Below, one piece after another: positions 36,801 to 44,904 of a stretch of DNA of 64,000 nucleotides. Every line of letters begins with the position of its first letter. Position 1 is the first letter of the stretch. This DNA is from Ornithinimicrobium flavum (GTDB taxonomy: Bacteria > Actinomycetota > Actinomycetes > Actinomycetales > Dermatophilaceae), in the NCBI RefSeq assembly GCF_004526345.1, contig NZ_CP038213.1:2480001-2544000 (forward strand). Reading direction: 5' to 3'. Under the pieces are notes generated by a model. It saw only the letters and a list, made by a program, of their open reading frames with translations. It did not search any database and was not told the origin of the DNA. A program made the position numbers and the translations under genes.

Positions 36801-37635
36801 TCGTGGGGGCGATCGTCAGCGTCGCGGTGGCCGCCACGCCCTCCGCCGTCGGAGCGGTGACGTCCTCGAGGGTGATCCCGTCGACGGGCTCGGAGGTGAT
36901 GACCAGGGTCTCGATGCCGCTGTCCTGGTCGACGGCCGACAGCGGGGAGGTCGCTCCCTCACCCTGGGTGGCGCTGACAGCGGTCTGGCAGGACATCGTC
37001 GGCGGCAGCGGGTCCCCCGACGCCACGAACACCTGGTCGTTGTTGGTCGCACCGGGCGTCTCGACGGCCGGTGCCTGCCAGGTGAAGTCTCCGTAGGAGT
37101 CGCCGGTGCCGCTGAGCTGGAGGGAGTGACCAACCGGAGTAGTGTCGGGCTCCGAGACCCCGATGTCCGTGCTCGTCTGACCGTCGGCGGCCCCACCCAC
37201 GGCATCGAATGTGCCCTCGTAGGAGAGGAACTGTACGAGGGAGTCCGAAGCATCGACCAGCGCGACGCCATCCGGTGAGCCGTTCTGCAGGACGATCGGC
37301 AACGAAAGGTATCCGAAGCCGGTGCCGCTGTCGTCCCCCAGCGTGCCGGACAGGGCCTCGGTGGCGTACACGGCTCCACCGTTGCCGTTGTAGAGGACGA
37401 TCGACCAGCCGGTCAGGTCCGTTCCCGCCGGTCCGGCGACCTCGACGAACTCACCGACATCGGTGCCGACGTTGTCGTAGTGCAGCTCGTTGATGAAGAC
37501 GGCGGAGTCGGGGGCGACGGCGGCCGCCGGTGGGACGACGGCGAGCATGCTGCCGAGCACCGCGAGGGATGCGCTGGCCGAGACGGCCGTCGAGGCCCGC
37601 CTGCGTCGTTGCAGGCGAGAGGGTAGAGCGGTCAT
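33895..37635 (-). CDS. secreted ExeM/NucH-type nuclease with wall-binding repeats
   Basis: A 1246-aa exported protein. Signal peptide 1-39 (ends VPPAAAVA). Lamin-tail-like domain ~42-200 (SAVFINELHYDNVGTDVGEFVEVAGPAG). Ig-like region ~210-310. NucH/YhcR OB-fold ~315-420 (ISDVQGSGASSPLDGEEVQVEAVVTS). Endonuclease/exonuclease/phosphatase domain ~580-910 with LQVASFNVLNYF, AVNHLKSKGSGCG and the catalytic TSDHDPVIVGL. CWB2 repeats ~915-1240 (three or more units starting IAGKDRYATAAK, IAGKDRYHTAAL, LAGADRYLTSVA). ExeM nucleases cut extracellular DNA and RNA; the CWB2 repeats should hold this one on the wall, so it may feed on or remodel biofilm DNA (inferred). Confidence 0.9.
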   Translation of the reverse strand: MTALPSRLQRRRRASTAVSASASLAVLGSMLAVVPPAAAVAPDSAVFINELHYDNVGTDVGEFVEVAGPAGTDLTGWSIVLYNGNGGAVYATEALSGTLGDDSGTGFGYLSLPIVLQNGSPDGVALVDASDSLVQFLSYEGTFDAVGGAADGQTSTDIGVSEPDTTPVGHSLQLSGTGDSYGDFTWQAPAVETPGATNNDQVFVASGDPLPPTMSCQTAVSATQGEGATSPLSAVDQDSGIETLVITSEPVDGITLEDVTAPTAEGVAATATLTIAPTTALGDYQVEITATSDDGAQATCTVAVTVSEPLAPTLISDVQGSGASSPLDGEEVQVEAVVTSLITSADALNGFYVQEEDEDADADPATSEGVYVFCGSTCPADLSSGDLVEVIGTVDEFFDNTQINATGGSIEVVESGLALPTAAVVTLPAGSSTEDPATFEAVEGMLTTFSTTLAVSEYFNLARYGEIVLTADEREYQYTETNAPSVEGYQAFLDDLATRRIVLDDDSNDQNDATSGPMDNEPYYYPTPGLSTGNYFRGGDTITDLTGAMEYSFGAWKLRPVPGLDYTFEPANPRPATPDEVGGRLQVASFNVLNYFATIDTTSSNDVGTCGPSGTMDCRGADSEVERERQLAKIAAALTEIDADVYGLIEIQNDEGEATQQIVDALNAATAPGRYDFIDTGFIGTDAIKQAYVYDTTTVEPVGDFALLTEAVDARFDDDRNRPALVQSFDEIATGERFTVAVNHLKSKGSGCGEGDDSPQDGSGNCDGTRTEAAAALADYLAGDPTGSGDPDVLVIGDLNSYSMERPITTLEAAGYVDLLEAFAGTGFYGYLFDGLLGNLDHALANASLTEQVTGAGGWKINADEVPLFDYNDDIRDLGEAAFERESDALPLYEADAYRTSDHDPVIVGLSLGGPEVTDIVDRIAGKDRYATAAKIAMEYPTDVDTVYIATGNQFADALAGAAPAAKGLVPSGAAGSGMEQMTVAPDGSPAPVLLTRVGSLPSATEAALEAIDPSNIVILGGEVAVSEAVEAELEAYGTVTRIAGKDRYHTAALLAAQYGEVDHVYVATGEGENFPDALSGGALAGSEGVPVLLVRGDSVPGAVTQVLAHLGDPAVTILGGEVAVSEDVADELGATDRLAGADRYLTSVAVAERFGYSEENPADAVYVATGEDYPDALAGSALAGSQDVPVMLSRQDSVPSGVLSAMVGISPAAVFILGGEVALSEAVEAQLEETFNTGGTLNQRR

Positions 37636-37769
37636 GGGTGGTCCTTTGGATCGGGGAGGGATTTTCGCATGCTAGTCCGCCCCGATGGACCGTGGCCAGA
37701 GACACAACGACAACAGGGAGAACTCAACGGCAACAAGTCCCCTCGTGCCTGACCGGCGTCGGAGGCTCC

Positions 37770-39902
37770 TCAGGACGCCTGGAGGCTGAGCCGCTCCCCC
37801 AGGGCGTCCTCGAGGAGGGCGACGAGGGCCTCGAGCTGCACGTCGGAGGAGTCGGTGATCTCCTCGTCAGCGCCGTCGAGCGCCCGGGCGGCCAGCCCCG
37901 CCTTGGCGTCGATGAGCTCGGCGATCCGGGCGTCCATCGTCTGCGCGGCGATGATCCGCCACGCGGTGACCGGCTCCTCCTGCCCGATCCGGTGGACCCG
38001 GTCGATCGCCTGGGTCTGCTCGGCGTCCGTCCACGACAGCTCGGCGAGGACCATGTTGGAGGCGACCTGGAGGTTGATGCCGACGCCGGCGGCCGTCAAC
38101 GAGCACACGGCGACGGCGACGTCGGGGTCGGAGGTAAACGCGTCGATGTTCTTCTGCCGGGCCGAGCTGGTCTGGTCGCCCCGGATGGAGGCGTAGCGAA
38201 GGCCCCGCTGGGCGAAGGTCGCCTCGGCGGCGTCCATGACGTCGATGTGCTTGGCGAAGAAGACGACCTTCCCGGCGCTGCGCGCGAGCTGTGCCGCGTA
38301 GTCGGCGGCGAGGCCGGCCTTGGCCTCCCCGATACGTCGCATCATCGTGAAGACGTTCTCGCCCGACTTCTTGGAGGCGGTGCTGGCCCGCTCCCGCGCG
38401 GCGACCTGACGCACGAGGTCGTGGTCGATGCCCTCGACGACCGCCCCCGTCCTCCGGGTCTCCAGCGCCTTCTCGTAGCGCGTGACGAGGCGACGGGCGA
38501 GCCTCTGCTCGGCGGCCCGGACCGACCGCCCGGCCTCGTCGTCGATCTCGACGGGGACGTCGGCCACCCTGCGCGCGGGCAGGTCGGCGGCCACGTCCAC
38601 CTTGCGGCGCCGGACGATGCCTCGTTCGATGACCGCCGACCGGGCGGCGGCGGAGAAGCCGCGGTCCGCCGGCGTCAGCCCGGTCTCCTCGAGCGCGGTC
38701 ATGAGCTCGCCGAGCGGCCTGGTCTCGTCGATCCAGCCGAGGAACTGCCAGATCGCCGTGAAGTCCTCGATGTCGTTGATCAGCGGTGTGCCCGTCAGCG
38801 CCATGAGCAGCGGGTCGGCGGTCCGCGTGCGGATGCGCTCGGACAGGCGCAGCACGTTCTGGGACCGCTGGGACTTCCGGTTCTTGATGTAGTGCGCCTC
38901 GTCGACGACCATCCCGCGCAGGCCCAGGTCGCCGAGCCAGCCCACGTGGCGGTCGAGGATCTCGTAGTTGACGACGATGATGTCCGCGAAACCGTCGATG
39001 GTGTCGCCGTCGCCGTGGACGACCGTCGCGGGGTGGTTCGGGGTCCAGAGACCGGCCTCGCGCGCCCAGTTCATCTTGACGACGTTGGGCACGACGACGA
39101 GCAGGGGGTAGGCGTCAGCCGCCTCGGCGGCGAGCAACGCCTGAGCCGTCTTGCCCAGGCCCGGCTCGTCGGCGAGCAGGAAGGTCCGGTGACCCTCGGC
39201 CGCGGCGGCGACCAGCCGCGCCTGGTGCGGCATGAGCTCCAGCGTCCCCGCGGCGCGGCGCGCGACCGGCTCCGGCAGCTCCATGCAGGACAGGGTGCCG
39301 CCGTCCTCGAAGGAGCGCAGGAGGGGCTCGATGAGCTCCCACCCGGCCAGGCGCCGGGGCTTGGCGTTGGCCCTGGCCACGGCGGAGTAGTCCGGCGGGA
39401 GAAAGGGGTTGGCGAGCTGGCGGGACACCACGGACCGGGGCACCACCCTGCGCTGGGCCTCGGCCGGGGCTTCGGCCGGCTCCTCAGGCTCCTGCGGCTC
39501 GTCCGGGACCTCGACGCCGGCGTCCTCGAGGAGCTCCCGGCGCAGCGACCGGGCACGGTCGGAGAGGACGGCGTCGTCGGCGAGCAGCCCGAGCAGCGAG
39601 CTGTCGCGGGCGGCCGTGGTGGCGAGGATGGTGGCGATGCCGTCGAGACGCTTGAGCTCCTCCGTGCGCCGCGCTGCCGAGATGGCCTCGTCGCTCCTGA
39701 CGCGGGCGCGCTCCTCACGCATGAGCAGGGCGACCACCTGGAACTTCGTCCGGGTGGAGGGCACGGAGCGGCCGCGCTGCACCGCGGACTCGACCTCGCG
39801 GACCACCCTGGCGAGCACCGGGATGATGCCGTCGTTGTCCGGGCGGGGTCCCCGCCGGGTGCGCGTGCGTGCGCCGTGCTGGCGCTGGGCTCCTCGAGCC
39901 AC
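37770..39902 (-). CDS. SNF2-family DEAD/DEAH helicase
   Basis: A 710-aa SWI2/SNF2-type ATPase. From GTG 39902: N-terminal helical region (~1-200), then DEPGLGKTAQALLA (motif I), VVPNVVKMNWAREAG (Ia), MVVDEAHYIKN (II, DEAH), MALTGTPLINDIED (III), and C-terminal motifs VVFFAKHIDVMDAAE, VCSLTAAGVGINLQ and QAIDRVHRIGQ (VI). This is the SMARCAL1-like HARP-free branch often near DNA-repair genes; substrate and role are not shown. Its upstream region marks the left end of the integrated element at 40131. Confidence 0.9.
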   Translation of the reverse strand: MARGAQRQHGARTRTRRGPRPDNDGIIPVLARVVREVESAVQRGRSVPSTRTKFQVVALLMREERARVRSDEAISAARRTEELKRLDGIATILATTAARDSSLLGLLADDAVLSDRARSLRRELLEDAGVEVPDEPQEPEEPAEAPAEAQRRVVPRSVVSRQLANPFLPPDYSAVARANAKPRRLAGWELIEPLLRSFEDGGTLSCMELPEPVARRAAGTLELMPHQARLVAAAAEGHRTFLLADEPGLGKTAQALLAAEAADAYPLLVVVPNVVKMNWAREAGLWTPNHPATVVHGDGDTIDGFADIIVVNYEILDRHVGWLGDLGLRGMVVDEAHYIKNRKSQRSQNVLRLSERIRTRTADPLLMALTGTPLINDIEDFTAIWQFLGWIDETRPLGELMTALEETGLTPADRGFSAAARSAVIERGIVRRRKVDVAADLPARRVADVPVEIDDEAGRSVRAAEQRLARRLVTRYEKALETRRTGAVVEGIDHDLVRQVAARERASTASKKSGENVFTMMRRIGEAKAGLAADYAAQLARSAGKVVFFAKHIDVMDAAEATFAQRGLRYASIRGDQTSSARQKNIDAFTSDPDVAVAVCSLTAAGVGINLQVASNMVLAELSWTDAEQTQAIDRVHRIGQEEPVTAWRIIAAQTMDARIAELIDAKAGLAARALDGADEEITDSSDVQLEALVALLEDALGERLSLQAS

Positions 39903-40130
39903 GAACTCCTCCTCGGAGCGATCGGTTCTTCCCCGGCGGCGGGACGGGCCCGCACCGCACCAACAGCGGGCGACGACGAGGAGCAGCTCGGCTGCCCGAC
40001 GTCCCCGGCGCCCAGGCTGGTCCGGCGGATCTGCAGGAGATCGACGCGTCGAACGGGTCCAGCCGCGATGGCCTCACCAGCGTACCTCCTGCTGGACCGC
40101 AGGGGGTACAGGACGTGCCGGGCGACAACG

Positions 40131-40168
40131 GCACAGCGTGAGACACGAGGGGCGGAGGTGGCGGGAAT
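40131..40168 (+). repeat. distal att-like repeat (partial ssrA 3' end plus trailer)
   Basis: GCACAGCGTGAGACACG (40131-40147), then a 6-nt diverged stretch, then GGAGGTGGCGGGAAT (40154-40168). The first and last blocks are identical to 47154-47170 and 47176-47190. The copy breaks off before the tmRNA TCAA loop, as expected for an attachment site rather than a gene. Confidence 0.8.
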
Positions 40169-40214
40169 CTCCCCGCCAATGCGCTGAACAGCGTCTTCGC
40201 GCGATTCTGCTCAC

Positions 40215-40234
40215 CTGTGTCAGTCCTGTGTCAG
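40215..40234 (+). repeat. two CTGTGTCAG repeats (left arm-type sites)
   Basis: CTGTGTCAG occurs at 40215-40223 and 40226-40234, an 11-nt period. The same unit occurs three times at 47017-47047 near the other end. This arrangement resembles arm-type sites for a tyrosine integrase. Nothing else recognised lies in 39903-40279 apart from the att repeat. Confidence 0.6.
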
Positions 40235-40279
40235 TTTCAGGTTGCCGGATTCCCGCACGCGGGACACGGGCGAGGTGCT

Positions 40280-40600
40280 TCAGAGCTGACGTAAGCGGTC
40301 GGCCAGGGGCCCGAGGTGGTTGTCGACGATGTCGAGGATCAACTCGGCATCCACACGGAAGTACTCGTGCACGACGACGTTGCGCAACCCCGCGATCGCT
40401 CCCCAGGGGACGTCTGGCGCGCGGTCGCGGGTCTCGCTGGGTAGCGCCCGGACCGCTTCCCCGATCACGGCCAAGTTGCGCAGCACCGCGTCGTAGGCCA
40501 TCGCGCGGAACTCTTCGGAACCAAGATGCTGCGTGTAGTTCTGACAGCGCTCGATCGCGTGCAGGATGTCGGCGAAGCGTTCTCGCTCGGATCGGGTCAC
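40280..40600 (-). CDS. hepT: HepT-family toxin (DUF86)
   Basis: A 106-aa all-helical HEPN-superfamily protein. The RNVVVHEYF motif near residue 73 is the RX4HXY catalytic signature; the Tyr is the residue that MntA antitoxins modify by adding AMP units in the characterised Shewanella system. HEPN proteins are typically RNases or bind nucleotides. The GTG start overlaps the mntA stop by 4 nt, antitoxin first. It sits next to the left att repeat, a usual place for stabilising cargo. Confidence 0.88.
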   Translation of the reverse strand: MTRSERERFADILHAIERCQNYTQHLGSEEFRAMAYDAVLRNLAVIGEAVRALPSETRDRAPDVPWGAIAGLRNVVVHEYFRVDAELILDIVDNHLGPLADRLRQL

Positions 40601-40917
40601 ACCGGCACCGCATCGTTGAGCGCGGTAGTCGACACCTCATCGCGCAGAAGGGCCGTCGTCACCACATCGACGCGGCGTCCCACTACCTCGCTGAGCTCCT
40701 CGCTCATGCCTGCCACGCGCAACAGGGGGTTCCCAGCGTCGGGCAGCAGATCCACGAGAAGGTCGAGATCGCTGTCCGCGTCGGCGTCGCCTCGGGCGAC
40801 CGAGCCAAACATTCTCGGATTCGTCGCGCCGTAACGCTTGAGGATCTCGTCGAGAGCGTCACGATGCGCGGCCACAACCGCTCGGAGGGCGGCGCTGTCG
40901 GACGTGACGGTGCTCAT
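40597..40917 (-). CDS. mntA: MntA-family nucleotidyltransferase antitoxin
   Basis: A 106-aa minimal nucleotidyltransferase. The GSVARGDADADSDLDLLVDL motif (about residues 38-57) matches GSX10DXD with both metal-binding aspartates. MntA enzymes neutralise HepT by AMPylating a Tyr next to its active site. ATG 40917 is the start; the stop overlaps the hepT start. Together with HepT it is a type VII-like toxin-antitoxin module. Confidence 0.88.
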   Translation of the reverse strand: MSTVTSDSAALRAVVAAHRDALDEILKRYGATNPRMFGSVARGDADADSDLDLLVDLLPDAGNPLLRVAGMSEELSEVVGRRVDVVTTALLRDEVSTTALNDAVPV

Positions 40918-40990
40918 GGCTCAAGGGTAGAGGGCTGTCACCACGCACGAACCGGACTCGCCTCGCGGGAGATGCGCGCGTGTGGTCGGG

Positions 40991-42112
40991 TCAGGGCTGG
41001 ATGACTGGCACCGGTCGCGGGTCGGTGTCCGTGTCGGTCACCCAGGCCAAGTCCGGCAGTGGCTCGTCGGGGGTCAGGCTCGCCAGGGTGACCAGGGCGG
41101 CGTGCAGCGTCGGTTCTCCCTCCTGGGCGTCCAGCCTGAGGGTCGTGAGCGTAGTGCCGTCCTGAAGGCGCAGTTCGCCGATGTCTTTGGGGAGCACCAC
41201 CACGACCTCGACCCCGTCGGTGGTGTCGGTCGGGAAGGCGACGGCGTAGGGCTCGGCCGAGACGGGAAACGGTCCGTTCACCTTCCCGTCGCGCATGACC
41301 CACTGCTGCTCCTGCCGGTCCTGACCCACCCAGGTGTCCGTGATCCGGGCAGCAGGGTCGTGCCCCTGCCACACACGTGAGGTGATCCCTGCGCTCCAGG
41401 AGGTGTGGACCAGCCCGTCGGTGCCTCGCCAGACCTGGGCGAGGTCCTCACCATCGGGCCAGGAATCCTCGAAGACGACCGCGTCCAGGTTCGTCCCCGG
41501 GACCCGTACGGGACTGGTCGAGGGCGCCTCCACACTGTCCGGGCCTACGCGGACCAAGTCTGTCGCGCCGTGCGACAGCATGACCCCCGTGACCCGTCGA
41601 CCGTCCGGAAGCTGCAGGCCGCTCCACCATGAGGACAACTCCTCCATGTGCGGGTCGACATCGTTGCCGAGGGCGCCCTGGACGGGCACGGTCGCGGGCA
41701 GTGCGTCGGCCGGCTCCGGGGTGGCAGACATGAGCAGAAGGTCACCTTCGGGACACCCCTGCGCCAGCCCGGCCACCACGGTGCTGCCGTCCCGCAGGGG
41801 GATGGCCACGTGCTCGAGGTCGGCGAGCTGAATGGCTCGCTCACCCGAGAGGGAACCGGAGATAGGACACCCCGACCACGGGGAGGCGGGCAGGGCACGC
41901 TACACCTCGCCTGGCAGCCAACCCCCGGCCCAGGCGACAGGTCCAAGAACTGCGAGGGAGGCCATACCTGCCACCAGGGCCTGGCCGGTGCGCCGGCGAC
42001 GGTGGCTGCGAGAGGCGACCCGGGTCACCGCGTCGGCGTCGAGCCGCAGCCCGGCGGGGTCAGGGGCGCTCGCGAGGCTGGCGCGGACGCGCTGCTCGAT
42101 GTCGGTGCTCAC
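40991..42112 (-). pseudogene. anti-sigma-like membrane protein interrupted by an in-frame TAG
   Basis: The first 70 codons from GTG 42112 encode VSTDIEQRVRASLASAPDPAG, a basic patch SHRRRRTGQ and one transmembrane segment (ALVAGMASLAVLGPVAWAGG), then a TAG at 41900-41902. The same frame continues without another stop for over 300 codons (ERAIQLADLEHVAIPLRDGSTVVAGLAQG ... WVTDTDTDPRPVPVIQP) to 40991, an apparent extracellular domain. Because the frame is kept, a W (TGG) to TAG change in one gene is the simplest view; alternatively two genes with a 41,809 start. The first codon overlaps the sigma-factor stop (GTGA), the usual layout for a sigma factor and its regulator. The outer domain is not recognised. 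Confidence 0.65.
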
Positions 42113-42627
42113 GGGTGGACCTCCTGTGTCGCGAGGTGTTCCCGCAGGCGGGCAAGCCCGCGGGAGGCCGCGCTCTTCACGGCCCCGGTGGAGATGCCGA
42201 GCTCGTCGGCGCACTGCTGCTCGGACAGGTCGCCGTAGCAGCGCAGCACCACGACCGTCCGTTGCCGCTCGGGCAGCAGGCGCAGGCCTCGCACCAGCCG
42301 GTCCTGCTCACCGGTGACCTCGGCGTGGTCCGGGGTGTGCGGCAGCAGGTCACCGGCGTCGGCGTCCGGGCGCACGCGGCCCCGGCCCTCACGCCGCCAG
42401 TCCTGACGGGTGAGGTTCAGCATGACGGTGCGGGTATAGGCGACTGCGCGGGGCGGGTCGACGCGGTGCCAGGCACGGTAGGTGCTCAGCAACGCACCCT
42501 GCACCAGGTCCTGGGCACGGTGCACGTCACCGGTGATGAACCAGGCGATGCGCAGCAGTTCCGGGCTCGCCTGCTCGACGAACTCGGTGAACTCCGCGTC
42601 GCGCTGACGCCGCCCGCGTGCTCCCAC
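42109..42627 (-). CDS. SigE-family ECF RNA polymerase sigma factor
   Basis: A 172-aa extracytoplasmic-function sigma factor of the SigE family. Region 2: EFVEQASPELLRIAWFITGDVHRAQDLVQGALLSTYRAWHRVD (about 15-57). Region 4: LRLLPERQRTVVVLRCYGDLSEQQCADELGISTGAVKSAASRGLARLREHL (about 115-165) with the HTH. The GTG start has a near-perfect AGGAGGTTGGC ribosome site. It is coupled by a 4-nt overlap to the transmembrane partner that is interrupted here. Carried on the ssrA element; its regulon is unknown. Confidence 0.92.
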   Translation of the reverse strand: MGARGRRQRDAEFTEFVEQASPELLRIAWFITGDVHRAQDLVQGALLSTYRAWHRVDPPRAVAYTRTVMLNLTRQDWRREGRGRVRPDADAGDLLPHTPDHAEVTGEQDRLVRGLRLLPERQRTVVVLRCYGDLSEQQCADELGISTGAVKSAASRGLARLREHLATQEVHP

Positions 42628-42764
42628 GCCAACCTCCTGTGTCGGACCTCACCCTCTCCTAGTCACCCACGGCGACAAAGGTTGCCTTCGGCTGAGCGGC
42701 ACCCCTGAAGAACCGGTGCTGGCCGAAGTGACACCGTCGGTGACAGAAGAATGCGCCGTTGGGC

Positions 42765-43268
42765 TCAGTCAGCGAACGGCTCAGCCCAGTTGGGCAGAGT
42801 GCCTAGGTGTGCAAGGAGCACCCAGGGTCCTTCGATCGTGAGGTTGTACTCCTCGTCGTTGACCAGGAGTGTCCAGCGCGCTTCGACCGCCTTCTTGGGG
42901 CGCCACCAGGGACCGAGGTGCTGGGCACCTTGCAGCCGAAGGCCGGACACCGGCAAGTCCATCTCTGCCCAGCGGGGTGTAATCGTCAGCCGATCCCGGC
43001 GGACGGTGCCAAGTTGCGGTCCGAAGCTGGCCGCTGGCATTGCTGGTCCACCCCCGCCGACCAGGACGTGGCCATAGCTGTCGGAGTCGATGCGAGGGTC
43101 GATCTCGTCCTCGGTGGCAATGACACCAGCGCCTCCAGAGCCACCTGTCGCCACGGACTGCAGCAGGCCAAGAGCGGTGAAAAACCCCAGCTTCGCGGCC
43201 CGGTTCATCCCTAGACGTGGCACGTGCGACCAGGTAATCGTCTGCGACAACCGCGGAGCCCGGCTCAT
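42765..43268 (-). CDS. hypothetical protein (167 aa)
   Basis: Not recognised. From ATG 43268 (MSRAPRLSQTITW) there is a weakly hydrophobic stretch GFFTALGLLQSVATGGSGGAGVI (about residues 28-50), which could be a signal/anchor, followed by a soluble C-terminal part with several Trp (WWRPKKAVEARWTLLVNDEEYNLTIEGPWVLL). An ATG 20 codons later (MNRAAKLGF) would place the hydrophobic region at the N-terminus. It lies between the sigma factor and the IS110 copy on the element. Confidence 0.5.
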   Translation of the reverse strand: MSRAPRLSQTITWSHVPRLGMNRAAKLGFFTALGLLQSVATGGSGGAGVIATEDEIDPRIDSDSYGHVLVGGGGPAMPAASFGPQLGTVRRDRLTITPRWAEMDLPVSGLRLQGAQHLGPWWRPKKAVEARWTLLVNDEEYNLTIEGPWVLLAHLGTLPNWAEPFAD

Positions 43269-43473
43269 GGCCTGAGAGTAGGGCCCCAACTTCGATGAGG
43301 CGCTCCTGGAAGGACTGGAGTGTTAAGGCCGCAGCTACGCGGTACACCTCGAGAACGTGCGGAGGTGTCGACCACGACCGGCTCACCTGCCGTGCGGCGA
43401 CTCGGCTCGAAGGAGCGCTCAGCGGCTACGTGTTTCATTGACGTCAGGATTGGGCCGGCCAGGCTCGGTTCTA

Positions 43474-43556
43474 GGTGACCGGGACGGTCGTTCTCTTTGC
43501 GGCTGCCCACGCTCCTGGCGTGAGGCTCACAATTGGCGTGCGTCGTCCCGGTCACC
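43474..43556 (+). ncRNA. candidate bridge-RNA region of the IS110 element
   Basis: GGTGACCGGGACG (43474-43486) and CGTCCCGGTCACC (43544-43556) are perfectly complementary 13-mers enclosing 57 nt that include a second hairpin CACGC-TCCTG-GCGTG (43508-43522). This lies ~100 nt upstream of the IS110 transposase, where IS110-group elements encode their structured bridge RNA. Element ends were not determined, and the loops cannot be matched to donor/target from sequence inspection alone. Confidence 0.4.
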
Positions 43557-43657
43557 GCCAGGGCTGCGAGAGGCTCAAGAGGGGTATGCCCAGCCGTACG
43601 TAGCGGTGCCCTCCCAGCTCGACACCACCAGGGTTGGCACGAGCAAGGGAGCAGAGC

Positions 43658-44842
43658 ATGGACGAGCAGGAGTCACCGCGGGTCGTGATCGGGATGGACC
43701 CGCACAAGCGCAGCGTCACGATCGAGGTCATGACCGCCGACGAGAGCATCGTCGGCGGGGGCCGGTTTCCCACCGACGCCGACGGGTACGGACGGCTGCT
43801 GGGGTACGCCCGCCAGTGGCCTGAGCGGGTCTGGGCGGTCGAGGGTTGCGCCGGCATCGGCAAGCACGTGGCCGACCGGCTGGTCGCCGACGGTGAGGAC
43901 GTCGTGGACGTGCCGGCGAAGATGTCGGCGCGGGTGCGGATCTTCACCACCGGGCAGGGGCGTAAGACCGACGTCACCGACGCCCACTCCATCGCCCTGG
44001 TCGGGGTACGCATGTCCGGGCTGCGCCCGGTCATCAACGACGAGCAGCTGGAGGTGCTGCGGATGTGCGTGGACCGGCGCCGGTCCCTGGGCGAGGAGCA
44101 CACCCGCAAGGTCTGCCAGCTGCACAAGCTCCTGCTCGAACTCATCCCCGGCGGGGCCAAGACGTTCCTGTCCGCGGCCCAGGCCAAGGAGCTGCTCAAG
44201 AAGGTCCGCCCCACCACGGCGGCCGGTAAGGTCCGCAAGGCCCACGCCCTGGAGCTGACAGCTGACCTGGCCACGATCTACGCCCGAACCAAGGCTGCCG
44301 ACAAGGAGCTGAAGACGCTGGTGGAGGCGACCGGGTCCTCGCTGCTCGGCCTGCACGGCATCGGACCCTCCGGCGCCGCCCGACTCCTAGTGGAGGTCGG
44401 CGACATCACCCGCTTCCCCGACCGCAACCACTTCGCGTCCTGGACCGGCACCGCCCCGATCGACGCCTCCTCCGGCGAGCACGTCCGTCACCGCCTCTCC
44501 CGGGGCGGGAACCGTCAGATCAACCGGGTGCTGCACATCATGGCCATCGTTCAGCTGCGCACCAGGACCACCGAGGGCCGGGCCTACTACGACCGGAAGA
44601 AAGCCGCCGGCAAGACGTCCATGGAAGCGCTGCGCTGCCTGAAACGACGCCTGTCCGACCTGGTGTACAAGCAGATGCTCAACGACCTTGCCGGGCACAC
44701 GGCGACGGGCCCGGGAGGGCACCTGGGCGACGACTCTGACTCCAGCGCGACCGGCTCACAACCCGACACCGGCTCTTCGGACAAGCCACTTCCCGGACCC
44801 GCCACCACCGAGCCTAGAACGACACTCCCGACGGCGTCTTGA
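43658..44842 (+). CDS. IS110-family transposase
   Basis: A 394-aa DEDD transposase. N-terminal RuvC-like half: VVIGMDPHKRSVTIEVM (first catalytic Asp), WAVEGCAGIGKHVADRL (Glu), KTDVTDAHSIALVGV (Asp pair). C-terminal Transposase_20 half: SLLGLHGIGPSGAARLLVEVGDITRFPDRNHFASWTGTAPIDASSG and RGGNRQINRVLHIMA, with the Ser of the serine-recombinase-like site in the DASSG segment. The start is ATG 43658 behind AAGGGAG. The C-terminal ~50 residues are disordered. Complete and probably able to act; no terminal inverted repeats were found, as is normal for this family. Confidence 0.92.
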   Translation: MDEQESPRVVIGMDPHKRSVTIEVMTADESIVGGGRFPTDADGYGRLLGYARQWPERVWAVEGCAGIGKHVADRLVADGEDVVDVPAKMSARVRIFTTGQGRKTDVTDAHSIALVGVRMSGLRPVINDEQLEVLRMCVDRRRSLGEEHTRKVCQLHKLLLELIPGGAKTFLSAAQAKELLKKVRPTTAAGKVRKAHALELTADLATIYARTKAADKELKTLVEATGSSLLGLHGIGPSGAARLLVEVGDITRFPDRNHFASWTGTAPIDASSGEHVRHRLSRGGNRQINRVLHIMAIVQLRTRTTEGRAYYDRKKAAGKTSMEALRCLKRRLSDLVYKQMLNDLAGHTATGPGGHLGDDSDSSATGSQPDTGSSDKPLPGPATTEPRTTLPTAS

Positions 44843-44904
44843 CATAGAGGGGTGCCAGATGCGCGTCTGGTGGGCCGCAACCGCCAAGTTGAACCGTCAC
44901 GCGG

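Noticed and set aside
40150..40180. Possible second tmRNA/tRNA gene
   Set aside because: Only 15 nt match the tmRNA 3' end; there is no T-loop or acceptor partner. It is better explained as an attachment-site copy.
43290..44904. Terminal inverted repeats or target duplications of the IS110 copy
   Set aside because: None could be found by eye; IS110 elements usually lack both, so ends are not reported.
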